DNA of 19,974 bases from positions 1 through 19,974 of the forward strand of contig CAZJXA010000038.1 in the NCBI GenBank assembly GCA_964549785.1. Direction: 5' to 3'. The translations under genes were made by a program, and so were the position numbers. Shown here in pieces: positions 7,494 through 14,661 of the stretch. The notes beneath the pieces are model-generated. The model worked only from the letters and a program-made list of their open reading frames with translations, was not told the origin of the DNA and searched no databases. Source of the stretch: JBEIUO01 sp964549785 (lineage in GTDB: Bacteria; Planctomycetota; Phycisphaerae; Phycisphaerales; UBA1924). How positions within the stretch are numbered: the stretch's first letter is position 1; every line of letters begins with the position of its first letter.

Positions 7494-8141
7494 ATGCCCG
7501 CCACACCAAAGCCGATCCGGCCCCGACCCGCCGCCAAACCCCGCGGTGTTGCGGCCAAGAGCCCGGTCGAGTCCAAAGCCGTCGCCGGAGAGGGAGACCG
7601 CTCACCCTTCCCGCATCTGTGGCAGCACGCCGCGGCGTTCGCGGCACGGCAGCACCGCCATCAGATCCGCAAGGACGGGGCAACCCCCTACTTCTCGCAC
7701 GTCGTACGCGTCGCGTTCACGGTCTCGCAGATCTTCGGCTGCACCGACGAAGACGTGCTCTGCATGGCCCTCCTGCACGACACGATCGAAGACACCACCA
7801 CCGACTACGACGACATCGAGTCGCGCTTCGGAGTGGACATCGCCCGCGGCGTCGCCGCACTCACGAAAAACATGGCCCTCCCGGAAGGCGAGCGCGAACC
7901 CGAATACGACGCCCGTATCGCCCAGGCCGACTGGCGCGTTCGGCTCGTCAAACTCGCCGACACCTACGACAACCTCTGCGATGTGGTGACGCAGGCTCCG
8001 GACAAGGTCACGCAGAAACGCAAGGACGGAATCGATAAGTGCCTGCGGGCGATCGACCTGGCGTCGAAGGATGTCAAGTCCAACCCGCACACGAGGGGCG
8101 CGATCGCGGCTCTCGGGGCCCTTATTGGCGGCGATGCTTGA
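7494..8141 (+). CDS. stand-alone HD-domain hydrolase, SpoT/MESH1-like
   Basis: Predicted cytoplasmic metal-dependent phosphohydrolase of 215 aa. After a basic, Pro/Ala-rich N-terminus (residues 1-38), the HD domain follows the order of the (p)ppGpp hydrolase domain of RelA/SpoT proteins: RKDGATPYFSH (H69), ALLHDTIEDT (H95, D96, E99, D100), a FG...V.ALTK segment, and VKLADTYDN (D156, N160). H69, H95-D96 and D156 are the likely metal ligands, aligning with H53, H77-D78 and D144 of Rel from S. equisimilis. There is no synthetase, TGS or ACT domain, so it would only degrade nucleotide. The frame is open upstream to 6402, but that part is antisense to cls. ATG 7494 is chosen because recognisable protein begins there. 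Alarmone hydrolysis is inferred; other phosphohydrolase substrates are possible. Confidence 0.8.
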   Translation: MPATPKPIRPRPAAKPRGVAAKSPVESKAVAGEGDRSPFPHLWQHAAAFAARQHRHQIRKDGATPYFSHVVRVAFTVSQIFGCTDEDVLCMALLHDTIEDTTTDYDDIESRFGVDIARGVAALTKNMALPEGEREPEYDARIAQADWRVRLVKLADTYDNLCDVVTQAPDKVTQKRKDGIDKCLRAIDLASKDVKSNPHTRGAIAALGALIGGDA

Positions 8142-8158
8142 CTGGAAAGCTCACACGG

Positions 8159-8941
8159 TCAGCGGTCAACGCCCTGATTGCCGTTGAAGGTGCCGTCAAT
8201 AGGGATATGAGGAAACGTCGTGGGATCGATTCCGGGGGAGTAGTACCAATCGTTATAAAGGTTCACCATCCCCGGAATCATCTGTTTCATAATCTGAGGG
8301 GACGCGCTCCCATCGGCAAAGCAGACTGAGGTTGGATGATCGAAGGTGCAACACGCCGAAGCGGGAGCCCCATCGTGAAAGACCTGCCACTGAAAAATGA
8401 GCCCTTTGTTGCTCGGGAAGGCCACTGAAGAAAGAGGCTGCGGAGCGAACTGGGGTAAGCCGGTCTGCGTTTCCCAGTCAAAGAACCGCGGGTGTCCATA
8501 GCAGGTCTCGGCTAAGAAGAAATCCCCTTGACGCGCCGGCAATCCCCACAGTTCCAGCAGCGGTCCGGGGCTTTTGTTGCCCACCGCGACCACCACGTTC
8601 GGGTCCTCAAGAATGGCGGACATCGCAAACCCAAAAAGACTCGCCTGTCGGAACCACGTCCCCCGCGCCGCGTTGCCCAGCGACGGAACCCAATCTTGGG
8701 TGCCGATCACCGGAGTGCCGAAGGTAGGGGGCAGGTCGCGGAACTGTCCGGCGTAGTGCGCCAAGCCGATGTGCAACTGATGAATCCGCGAGAGCGACGT
8801 CGCGAGTGTCGCTCGATCCACCGATGCCCCGAGCGCGGGAATGATGAACGAAACAACTACGGCCACGATCCCGATCACCACGAACAGCTCGATGAGGCTG
8901 AAGCCGCGTCCGGAGGGCCGCTGAAGTGCGCCGGTTTCCAT
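8159..8941 (-). CDS. type II secretion pseudopilin / prepilin-like protein
   Basis: A 260-aa protein with a type III (prepilin peptidase) signal: a short basic leader, then G13|FSLIE with the key Glu at +5, then a hydrophobic helix (about residues 18-38). The mature part carries FADGSA near the C-terminus, recalling the H-X9-DG class of pseudopilin-like proteins abundant in planctomycetes. A His lies shortly before it (DHPTSVCFADGS), closer than the canonical spacing. The frame opens at GTG 8998, but ATG 8941 gives the normal short leader and is preferred, although it has no clear Shine-Dalgarno. The protein probably assembles into, or is exported by, a type IV-pilus-like or type II secretion machine encoded elsewhere. 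It converges with the HD hydrolase gene, 17 bp apart. Confidence 0.82.
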   Translation of the reverse strand: METGALQRPSGRGFSLIELFVVIGIVAVVVSFIIPALGASVDRATLATSLSRIHQLHIGLAHYAGQFRDLPPTFGTPVIGTQDWVPSLGNAARGTWFRQASLFGFAMSAILEDPNVVVAVGNKSPGPLLELWGLPARQGDFFLAETCYGHPRFFDWETQTGLPQFAPQPLSSVAFPSNKGLIFQWQVFHDGAPASACCTFDHPTSVCFADGSASPQIMKQMIPGMVNLYNDWYYSPGIDPTTFPHIPIDGTFNGNQGVDR

Positions 8942-8970
8942 ATAGATGACTTTACGCGCCCCTCCCCCCG

Positions 8971-8976
8971 TATATT
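8971..8976 (+). promoter_or_regulatory. weak -10-like element between divergent genes
   Basis: TATATT (5 of 6 matches to TATAAT) lies in the 71-bp gap between the pseudopilin and the forward gene at 9013. No TTGACA-like box is at the right distance, so this is a tentative -10 for the forward gene. The element is nearly symmetrical (GTATATTC) and could serve either direction. Confidence 0.2.
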
Positions 8977-9012
8977 CCAGCAGCGTTGCGTTGGGCACCT
9001 CACCGCCGTCTC

Positions 9013-10026
9013 ATGCCCATGAACACCATCTTCCTTTTTCCGATATCGATTATCGCGTGCGGGTCAGTCGCTGCCGGTCAGACGTCGGAGTCCGATGCGT
9101 TGCTCGCACAGCTCGCCGAGGCCCACCGGCCGCGGCAAGCGTTCTTCTTCACGATGCACGAACGGCTGGAGCGGGCGGTAGTTCCCGAACCGCTGATTCC
9201 CTGTGACCGTCCACCGCTCCCGCATGAACTTCCCTTCTCGATCACCGTGAGCGAGATCGGGGAGGTTTTTGCTGAGAAGGTTCACCCGGCGTTCAAGAAG
9301 GTTCGAGGGGCGTCCGGACGCTGGATGCTTCGCGAGGATGGTTCGTACATGGAGGGCGAGGCCGGTATGGCCACGATGAGCGCTTCCAACATGGGCGATT
9401 GGGCGGCTTACTACATCGCCACCATGCCGTGCGCGGGCTTCTATGTTGGTCGCTTCGGCCCGGATCGTGAGGGCGTGGTCGCAGTGGTGGAGGGCGAAGA
9501 AATCGTCGTGCGCTGGAGTCCGACCTTCACCATGTGGTTTTTCAACGAAGACAAACGGCTGCTCCGCTATGCGAGCACCGCCACAAACGCATACGCGGGG
9601 GAAGTTCGCTGCTGGGAAGAGACCGAGTTCTTTGATGCCCCCGCGCCCACACTCGTCGTGGCGAAATCCGCACCCGAGGGCGTCGAGATGCACGACACTC
9701 GGTACATCTCGCGCCCGGTCGCGGCGCCGAGCGCAGCCCGCGAGCGCGTCTTTGATCCGCGGACACACTTCCGGAGTGTCACGGATTACAAGACAGGCGC
9801 GGTGATCATCGGAGACGAACCCGCAGAGGCTCGTGAGTCAGCGGCCGCGGAGGCACAGCACACCGATGCCGGCGTTCTGCATCACGAGACGCGGATTCAG
9901 GACGGCAAGATCGTGACGCTGCCTCGCAAGCCCAGTTGGATTTCGGCTTTGCGATGGAGTGGAGTAGGTGTCGCTCTGGTCGGAGCGATCGTGTGGGGCA
10001 TTCGGCGCGTCCGCCGCGGCGGCTGA
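9013..10026 (+). CDS. envelope protein with signal peptide and C-terminal membrane anchor
   Basis: Function unknown, 337 aa. The N-terminus is a signal sequence ending near VAAG-Q. An IIAC stretch inside it is a loose lipobox, so a lipoprotein is an alternative. The middle (about residues 30-310) is soluble and mixed. The C-terminus has one transmembrane helix (about 312-330) ending in a basic tail, IRRVRRGG. This gives a type I topology: bulk outside, anchored by the tail. The layout recalls sorting-signal proteins (PEP-CTERM or LPXTG style), but neither a PEP nor an LPXTG motif precedes the helix. ATG 9013 or 9019 is preferred over ATG 8986 because either gives a compact signal peptide. No Shine-Dalgarno is clear. 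It is divergent from the pseudopilin gene, and the 90-bp gap to the next, convergent gene holds no obvious terminator. Confidence 0.7.
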   Translation: MPMNTIFLFPISIIACGSVAAGQTSESDALLAQLAEAHRPRQAFFFTMHERLERAVVPEPLIPCDRPPLPHELPFSITVSEIGEVFAEKVHPAFKKVRGASGRWMLREDGSYMEGEAGMATMSASNMGDWAAYYIATMPCAGFYVGRFGPDREGVVAVVEGEEIVVRWSPTFTMWFFNEDKRLLRYASTATNAYAGEVRCWEETEFFDAPAPTLVVAKSAPEGVEMHDTRYISRPVAAPSAARERVFDPRTHFRSVTDYKTGAVIIGDEPAEARESAAAEAQHTDAGVLHHETRIQDGKIVTLPRKPSWISALRWSGVGVALVGAIVWGIRRVRRGG

Positions 10027-10117
10027 GCGTCCAGACCGGAATAAACGCGGTGCGCGCGAGCGAGGTAGTCCTTTTCCAACTGCGGCTTCCGAACCCTTCC
10101 CCAGCGGCCCATCCCGC

Positions 10118-11101
10118 TCAGCCCGCCGTTTCCGCCTTCCACCCATACGTCTCATACTTCCAGTCCACCCGGCCGTCGTCGTGAAGATCAAACAGCCCGT
10201 ACCCCTCGACGCAGCGGTTTCTCTCACCCTTCCACCACGCCCCGCTCACGGCCCCATCACAAATGTACCGCACGCCTTCCACCCGCATGTCCTCGAGCTG
10301 GTGGATGTGCCCGCTGATGCACGCCTTCACCTGCGGGTGCTTGCGCAGCAACGAGTGAACCATCAACTGGTTGGTGAACACATTCCCGCCCGACAGGCTG
10401 AAGACACCGTCCTTGAACTCGCCATCGGTCAGGCACGTCACCACCGACACGATCGGGATGTGCGAAACCACGATCGTGGGTGTCTGCGGGTGCCCCTCGA
10501 GTTCCGCTTTGAACCACTCGAACTGCGCCTCCTCGATGCCGCCCAAATAACCGGCCTCAAAAGGCTGCACCGAGTCCAGCACCACAAACCGCCACCCCGC
10601 TCGCTCGAACGCCCGGTACGGAGCGGCCAGCCCCAGCACATCGCACGCCCATTTCTTGCCCCACCCGGCTTCTGTCCCCTCGGTTTTGCTCTTCTTCTTG
10701 TCCCACCCCCAAATGTCATGATTCCCCAGGCAGTGCTCGACCGGCACCCCGCAATGGTCCGCGAGCGACCGGGTGTAGAGATCCCACTGAGTCTGCGTCC
10801 GCTCCCGGGGCTGGCCGAACGAATCCATGATCAGATCGCCGCCGGTAACCACCAAACCCACCTTGTCCTTTTGCGCCATCACATGCTGCAGGCACGCGTT
10901 CATGCCGTCGGTCGCCCTCAGCTCCGGCTGGATGTGCGAATCCGTCAGATGGGCGAACCGCAGCGCCCGGGAGCCCCTCCGCTGGGGCCCGCCCGGAACC
11001 GATGCCGAAACGCCCAAGGCCGGGCCGCCGACCACAGCCGCGGCGGCCGTCAACCCGGCCAACCCCAGCAGGCCCCGGCGGGAGTAAGTGTCGCGAATCA
11101 T
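10118..11101 (-). CDS. Tat-exported calcineurin-like metallophosphoesterase
   Basis: A 327-aa dimetal phosphoesterase. The N-terminus is a twin-arginine signal (SRRGLLGLAG, then an Ala-rich core), so the protein should be exported folded. The metallophosphatase motifs are complete and in order: D54-x-H56 (LTDSH), GGD (D89), GNHD (N127, H128), VSH (H214) and GHIH (H265, H267). ATG 11101 is chosen because GGAG lies 9 nt upstream and the Tat motif falls at residues 7-10; the frame extends further upstream without support. The natural substrate is unknown; family members include phosphodiesterases, nucleotidases and purple-acid-phosphatase-like enzymes. It is divergent from the methyltransferase-like gene across 168 bp, in which no consensus promoter was clear. 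Confidence 0.87.
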   Translation of the reverse strand: MIRDTYSRRGLLGLAGLTAAAAVVGGPALGVSASVPGGPQRRGSRALRFAHLTDSHIQPELRATDGMNACLQHVMAQKDKVGLVVTGGDLIMDSFGQPRERTQTQWDLYTRSLADHCGVPVEHCLGNHDIWGWDKKKSKTEGTEAGWGKKWACDVLGLAAPYRAFERAGWRFVVLDSVQPFEAGYLGGIEEAQFEWFKAELEGHPQTPTIVVSHIPIVSVVTCLTDGEFKDGVFSLSGGNVFTNQLMVHSLLRKHPQVKACISGHIHQLEDMRVEGVRYICDGAVSGAWWKGERNRCVEGYGLFDLHDDGRVDWKYETYGWKAETAG

Positions 11102-11269
11102 CTTGAAAACTCCTGATCGATGGCTCAAAGGTGCGAGAAAATCAGACACGGGGGGTTCCGAACACGCCCGGTCAGCGTATCGCGCGACGCGTCGGCTGCC
11201 AAGCCCATATCGTTCGGAGATCGTCAGGTTTCACAGAAACTAAACATATCGAAGGACGTCTGACCAGGA

Positions 11270-12373
11270 ATGACCATCCGCACCCGACCAACCCCCGCCT
11301 CCGTGTCCATCGCATCCGCCCTCTTGTGCATCGCCGCGACCGCCTCCGCGCAGATCGAGGTCGGCAACGAGAAGCGTGATACCGACAAGAACACCGAGCA
11401 AATCCGGCTCGAGCGCATGCACCCGGTCGAACGCCTCCGCCGCGAGGCCGCCCGCGCCCTCAAACTCGTGAAAACCGACACCGGCCAGATGTACCTCATC
11501 GCCGCCAACTGGCTGCCGGTGGTTTCGGCCCGCACGGTCTATCAGGACAAGGGCACGAAGCACGCCGTGACCAAGGCCCAGTTGGAGGCGATGTCGAGCG
11601 AACAGCAGCCCAACTACTCCGAGGTCCTGCTCGACGAGACGTTCTATTACTACACCCGCTATGGCTCCCCCCTCGCCTACTCGCGACCGCTCGATCTTCT
11701 GGCCTCCCGCTTCGATTCCCACGGCAACTGGTTCTCCGGCAAGCGCATCCTCGACTTCGGCGTCGGCGGCATCGCCCCTCTGCGGCTCATGGGCATCGCC
11801 GGTTCCGACGCCGTGGGGGTCGATGTCGATCCACTCCTCGCCGCTCTGTACACGGAGGAGGGCGACCAGGGTCCAATCGCCGGCCCGCGCGACATGATCG
11901 TCGATGCCGTTGATGGCAAGGTCACGCTCGTCACCGGCTCATGGCCCGCAGACGCGGCCACCAAGGCCGCGGTCGGCGAGCAGTTCGACCTCTTCATCTC
12001 CAAAAACACCCTGAAACGCGGCTACATCCACCCCGAACAGGAAGTCGACAAGCGGATGCTGATCGACCTGGGCACCTCCGACGAGGAGTTCGTCCGCTCC
12101 GTCGCCTCCGTCCTCAAGCCCGGCGGCTACTTCATGATCTACAACTTTTCCCCCGCCCAGAGCGCGGAGAGATACATCCCGTGGGCCGACGGCCGCTGCC
12201 CTTTCGATCGGTCCATTCTCGAAGCCGCCGGTTTCGAGATTCTCGAGTTCGATACCGACGATTCCGCCGCCGGCCGCGAACTCGGCCGGGTCCTGGGCTG
12301 GACGGAAGGCGAATCGCCGATAGATCTCGAAAACGACCTCTTCGCCCACTACACACTGCTCCGCAAGAAATGA
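11270..12373 (+). CDS. signal-peptide-bearing SAM-methyltransferase-fold protein
   Basis: A 367-aa protein combining a Sec-type signal (residues 1-28, ending ATASA-Q) with a Rossmann methyltransferase-like core. Motif I is I160-LDFGVGG, followed by an acidic turn VGVDVDP (D185, D187), a motif-IV-like segment (DLFISKNTLKRGYI, 240-253), and the late LKPGGYFMIYN strand-turn (282-292) typical of class I methyltransferases. Residues 30-140 form a helical, Glu/Arg-rich extension with YYYTRYGSP. Export of a SAM-dependent enzyme is odd because SAM is cytoplasmic. The domain may have lost catalysis, or the N-terminus may be a membrane anchor or mispredicted. AAGGA lies 13 nt before the ATG, which is rather far. 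It probably heads an operon with the lipid kinase, whose start is 21 nt after this stop. Substrate unknown. Confidence 0.75.
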   Translation: MTIRTRPTPASVSIASALLCIAATASAQIEVGNEKRDTDKNTEQIRLERMHPVERLRREAARALKLVKTDTGQMYLIAANWLPVVSARTVYQDKGTKHAVTKAQLEAMSSEQQPNYSEVLLDETFYYYTRYGSPLAYSRPLDLLASRFDSHGNWFSGKRILDFGVGGIAPLRLMGIAGSDAVGVDVDPLLAALYTEEGDQGPIAGPRDMIVDAVDGKVTLVTGSWPADAATKAAVGEQFDLFISKNTLKRGYIHPEQEVDKRMLIDLGTSDEEFVRSVASVLKPGGYFMIYNFSPAQSAERYIPWADGRCPFDRSILEAAGFEILEFDTDDSAAGRELGRVLGWTEGESPIDLENDLFAHYTLLRKK

Positions 12374-12394
12374 ACGGAGTCGAAGCCGCTGCCC

Positions 12395-13309
12395 GTGACG
12401 TCGCCCGCCCGCCGAATCTGCATGATCTTGAACCCGGCCGCCGGTCGGGGCCGCGCGGTCGCGAGCGCGACCAACCTCGCCGACCGCCTCGGCGCCCGTG
12501 GCATCGGGTGCTCCACCATAAGCGTCGGCGCCTCGCTTCCGCCCTTGCACGCCGACGATCTCCGCGATTCTGATGCGGTCGTGGTGGTCGGCGGCGACGG
12601 CACCGTGCACCGTGCCTTGCCCGTCATATTGGACTCCGGGCGGCCCGTCTACCACCTGCCCCACGGCACCGAAAACCTGTTCGCACGACACTTTGGCATG
12701 TGCAGCGACCCCGAGAAAGTCGCGCGCCGGATCGCCGCGTGGTCGTCTGCTCCGATGGACGTCGCGCTCGTAACCCCCGGAGAAGGTGCCCCGAGCACGC
12801 CCGCCGCGATCATGATTTCGGCAGGCCCCGACGCCTCCGTCATTCATCGCCTCGCGGCGGCCCGGAACGGTCCGATCACCCACCTCAGTTACGCGTGGCC
12901 GATCGCCGCGGAGGTCTTCGGTGCTTCACTCCCCCGTCTCACGATCACCGTCGACGGCGTCGCCCTCGTCTCCGAACGCCGCGGCATGGTGGTCGTGGCC
13001 AACGCCCCCACCTACGCCCGCTCCATCAACCCCGCGCACCGCGCCAAGAGCGATGACGGCCTCCTCGACGTCGTCTTCCTGCCTTCCACTTCATCGATCG
13101 TGTCGGGCTTGTGGCTCGCGGCCTGCCGATTCCGGATGCAGCACCGCCTCGGCGCGAAACACGCCGCGGGATCCGACATCCGCATCCACTCATCGGTGCC
13201 ATTCCCTTGGCAGGTGGATGGCGAGCGGGGCGGAGTCTCGCGGACCCTCACCATCGGCCTCGAGCCGCGCCGCCTCCGCATCGTGACGGCCGGGGCCGGT
13301 CCCATCTAG
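12395..13309 (+). CDS. diacylglycerol/sphingosine-kinase-like lipid kinase
   Basis: A 304-aa member of the DAGK catalytic family, which phosphorylates lipid hydroxyls with ATP at the inner face of the membrane. Visible motifs are the N-terminal nucleotide strand ILNPAAGRGR (11-20), the glycine-rich GGDGTVH (66-72), HGTENLFAR (90-98, where many relatives have GTGND), a DDGLLDVV segment (220-227) and QVDGE (273-277), which carries the late conserved acidic residue. The start is GTG 12395; ATG 12422 would cut into the residues before the first strand and is less likely. No Shine-Dalgarno is visible, consistent with coupling to the gene ending 21 nt upstream. The exact lipid (diacylglycerol, a sphingoid base or undecaprenol-like) is not resolved. 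The GTEN variant may mark a planctomycete subgroup; that is inference. Confidence 0.85.
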   Translation: MTSPARRICMILNPAAGRGRAVASATNLADRLGARGIGCSTISVGASLPPLHADDLRDSDAVVVVGGDGTVHRALPVILDSGRPVYHLPHGTENLFARHFGMCSDPEKVARRIAAWSSAPMDVALVTPGEGAPSTPAAIMISAGPDASVIHRLAAARNGPITHLSYAWPIAAEVFGASLPRLTITVDGVALVSERRGMVVVANAPTYARSINPAHRAKSDDGLLDVVFLPSTSSIVSGLWLAACRFRMQHRLGAKHAAGSDIRIHSSVPFPWQVDGERGGVSRTLTIGLEPRRLRIVTAGAGPI

Positions 13310-13346
13310 AATCGCTGGGTTCGAGGTCGGCAAGCGGAGGTGTTTC

Positions 13347-14315
13347 ATGCAGAGCGAAATCAAGTACAACAACATCATCGACCGCGACGAAGCCGCGATC
13401 GCCCAGCGCGAGGCCGACCGCGCCCCCTCCATGCCCGCGGATGAGATCGACGCCCGCAAGTTCTACATCACCCAGCGGTACGAAAAGTACACCCGGGCCG
13501 ACCACGAGGTCTGGCGCGATCTCTTCGTGCGTCGGTGGAACGTGCTTGAGGAGCAGGTCAGCCGCACCTTCATCGACGGCCTGAACATCCTCCGGCTCAG
13601 CCGCGACCGGCTCCCCCTCCTGTGCGACGCCACGCTCTCCAAAGACATCCAGATCGCGGACGGCAGCACCATCCGAGCCGGGACGAAACTCGAAGGCATC
13701 AACAGGTACCTCGGAGAGTTCTCCGATTGGGCCAGTTACGGAGTCCCCGGTTACCTGCCCGCCAAGAGTTTTTTCGCCTGCCTGGCCCAGCGGCAGTTCC
13801 CCACCACCGTGCTCATCCGCCCGCGCGACGTGATGGACTACCTCCCCGAGCCGGACATATTCCACGACGTCTTCGGCCACGTCCCCCTGCACGCCAGCAA
13901 GGTCTTCGCGGATTTCCTGCAGACCTACGGCAAGGCGGCCCTCCTCTGCGACGACGAAGTCCACATCAAGCGCCTCAGCCGCCTCTTCTGGTTCACCGTC
14001 GAGTTCGGCCTCATCAAGGAAGACGGCCAAGTCCGGATCTACGGCTCGGGGCTCGTCAGCAGCCACGGCGAAGCCAAGTACGCCCTCGACGGCCAATGGG
14101 AAAAGGACGGGTACTCCGCCCCCGAAAACACCCCGCGAGACGTCGCCGAATGGCGTCCGTTCGACCTCGACCGCGTCTGCGAAACCGACTTCGAGATCCA
14201 CCACTTCCAGCCCATCTACTACGTCCTCGAATCGTTCGAACAGCTCCGCGACGCCATGGTCGAGTACGCCGAGAAGGTGATCGGGACCGCGGGCTTGGCC
14301 CGGGCGGGTGCGTAG
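13347..14315 (+). CDS. phhA: iron-dependent aromatic amino acid hydroxylase (phenylalanine 4-monooxygenase type)
   Basis: A 322-aa non-heme iron monooxygenase expected to hydroxylate phenylalanine to tyrosine with O2 and a tetrahydropterin. The iron ligands are intact: FHDVFGH supplies H173 and H178 (H-x4-H), and FWFTVEFG supplies E219, exactly 41 residues after the second His, as in Chromobacterium PAH (H138, H143, E184). The preceding RPRDVMDYLPEPD and the following SGLVSSHGE fit the family core. The extra ~40-60 N-terminal residues are not a clear regulatory ACT domain. GGAGG lies 8 nt before ATG 13347, a strong start. It follows the lipid kinase by 37 nt and is probably in the same operon. 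Tyrosine or tryptophan as substrate cannot be excluded from sequence alone. Confidence 0.92.
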   Translation: MQSEIKYNNIIDRDEAAIAQREADRAPSMPADEIDARKFYITQRYEKYTRADHEVWRDLFVRRWNVLEEQVSRTFIDGLNILRLSRDRLPLLCDATLSKDIQIADGSTIRAGTKLEGINRYLGEFSDWASYGVPGYLPAKSFFACLAQRQFPTTVLIRPRDVMDYLPEPDIFHDVFGHVPLHASKVFADFLQTYGKAALLCDDEVHIKRLSRLFWFTVEFGLIKEDGQVRIYGSGLVSSHGEAKYALDGQWEKDGYSAPENTPRDVAEWRPFDLDRVCETDFEIHHFQPIYYVLESFEQLRDAMVEYAEKVIGTAGLARAGA

Positions 14316-14342
14316 TCGGGCGTGACAGGAGGTGCTTCGAAC

Positions 14343-14626
14343 ATGCGGATCGGGACGTGGCGTGACGCAGCCGCACTCCTCANNNNNNNNNNNNNNNNNN
14401 NNNNNNNNNNNNNNNNNNNNNNNNNNNNNNNNNNNNNNNNNNNNNNNNNNNNNNNNNNNNNNNNNNNNNNNNNNNNNNNNNNGCCGGCGCGACGGGCGGC
14501 TTCTTCCTGGGCACCACGATCTTCCCAAAGAACGACAACCTGCAACTCGCCGTCGCGGCGGCGGGCCTCGCCGTCGGGGTGGTCATCTGGTGGCCGCTCG
14601 CGAAACTGCTTGCACGCTGGCTCTAA
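14343..14626 (+). CDS. small membrane protein interrupted by assembly gap (partial)
   Basis: Start and end are visible but the middle is lost in 100 Ns. ATG 14343 has AGGAGG 10 nt upstream (14327-14332) and begins MRIGTWRDAAALL. After the gap, 14483-14626 encodes a C-terminus with GGFFLGTTIF and a hydrophobic helix (LAVAAAGLAVGVVIWWPLA) ending in a short basic tail, closed by TAA at 14624. The two parts are out of register across the N-run, as expected if 100 is an arbitrary gap length. They could also be two different genes. Short membrane protein of unknown function, downstream of the hydroxylase in the same direction. Confidence 0.5.
14383..14482. other. assembly gap (100 N)
   Basis: Exactly 100 ambiguous bases, a conventional placeholder for a scaffold join of unknown size. 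Order and distance across this point rest on the assembler. Reading frames printed through it are meaningless. Confidence 0.99.
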
Positions 14627-14661
14627 AAGCCCGTAGCGGTAGAGCCCGCCGAGCCAGCCAA

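Noticed and set aside
13248..14528. Minus-strand frame of 426 codons opposite the hydroxylase, running through the N gap
   Set aside because: It includes ambiguous bases and is antisense to a gene with all iron ligands. It is acidic and Val/Asp-rich with no motif.
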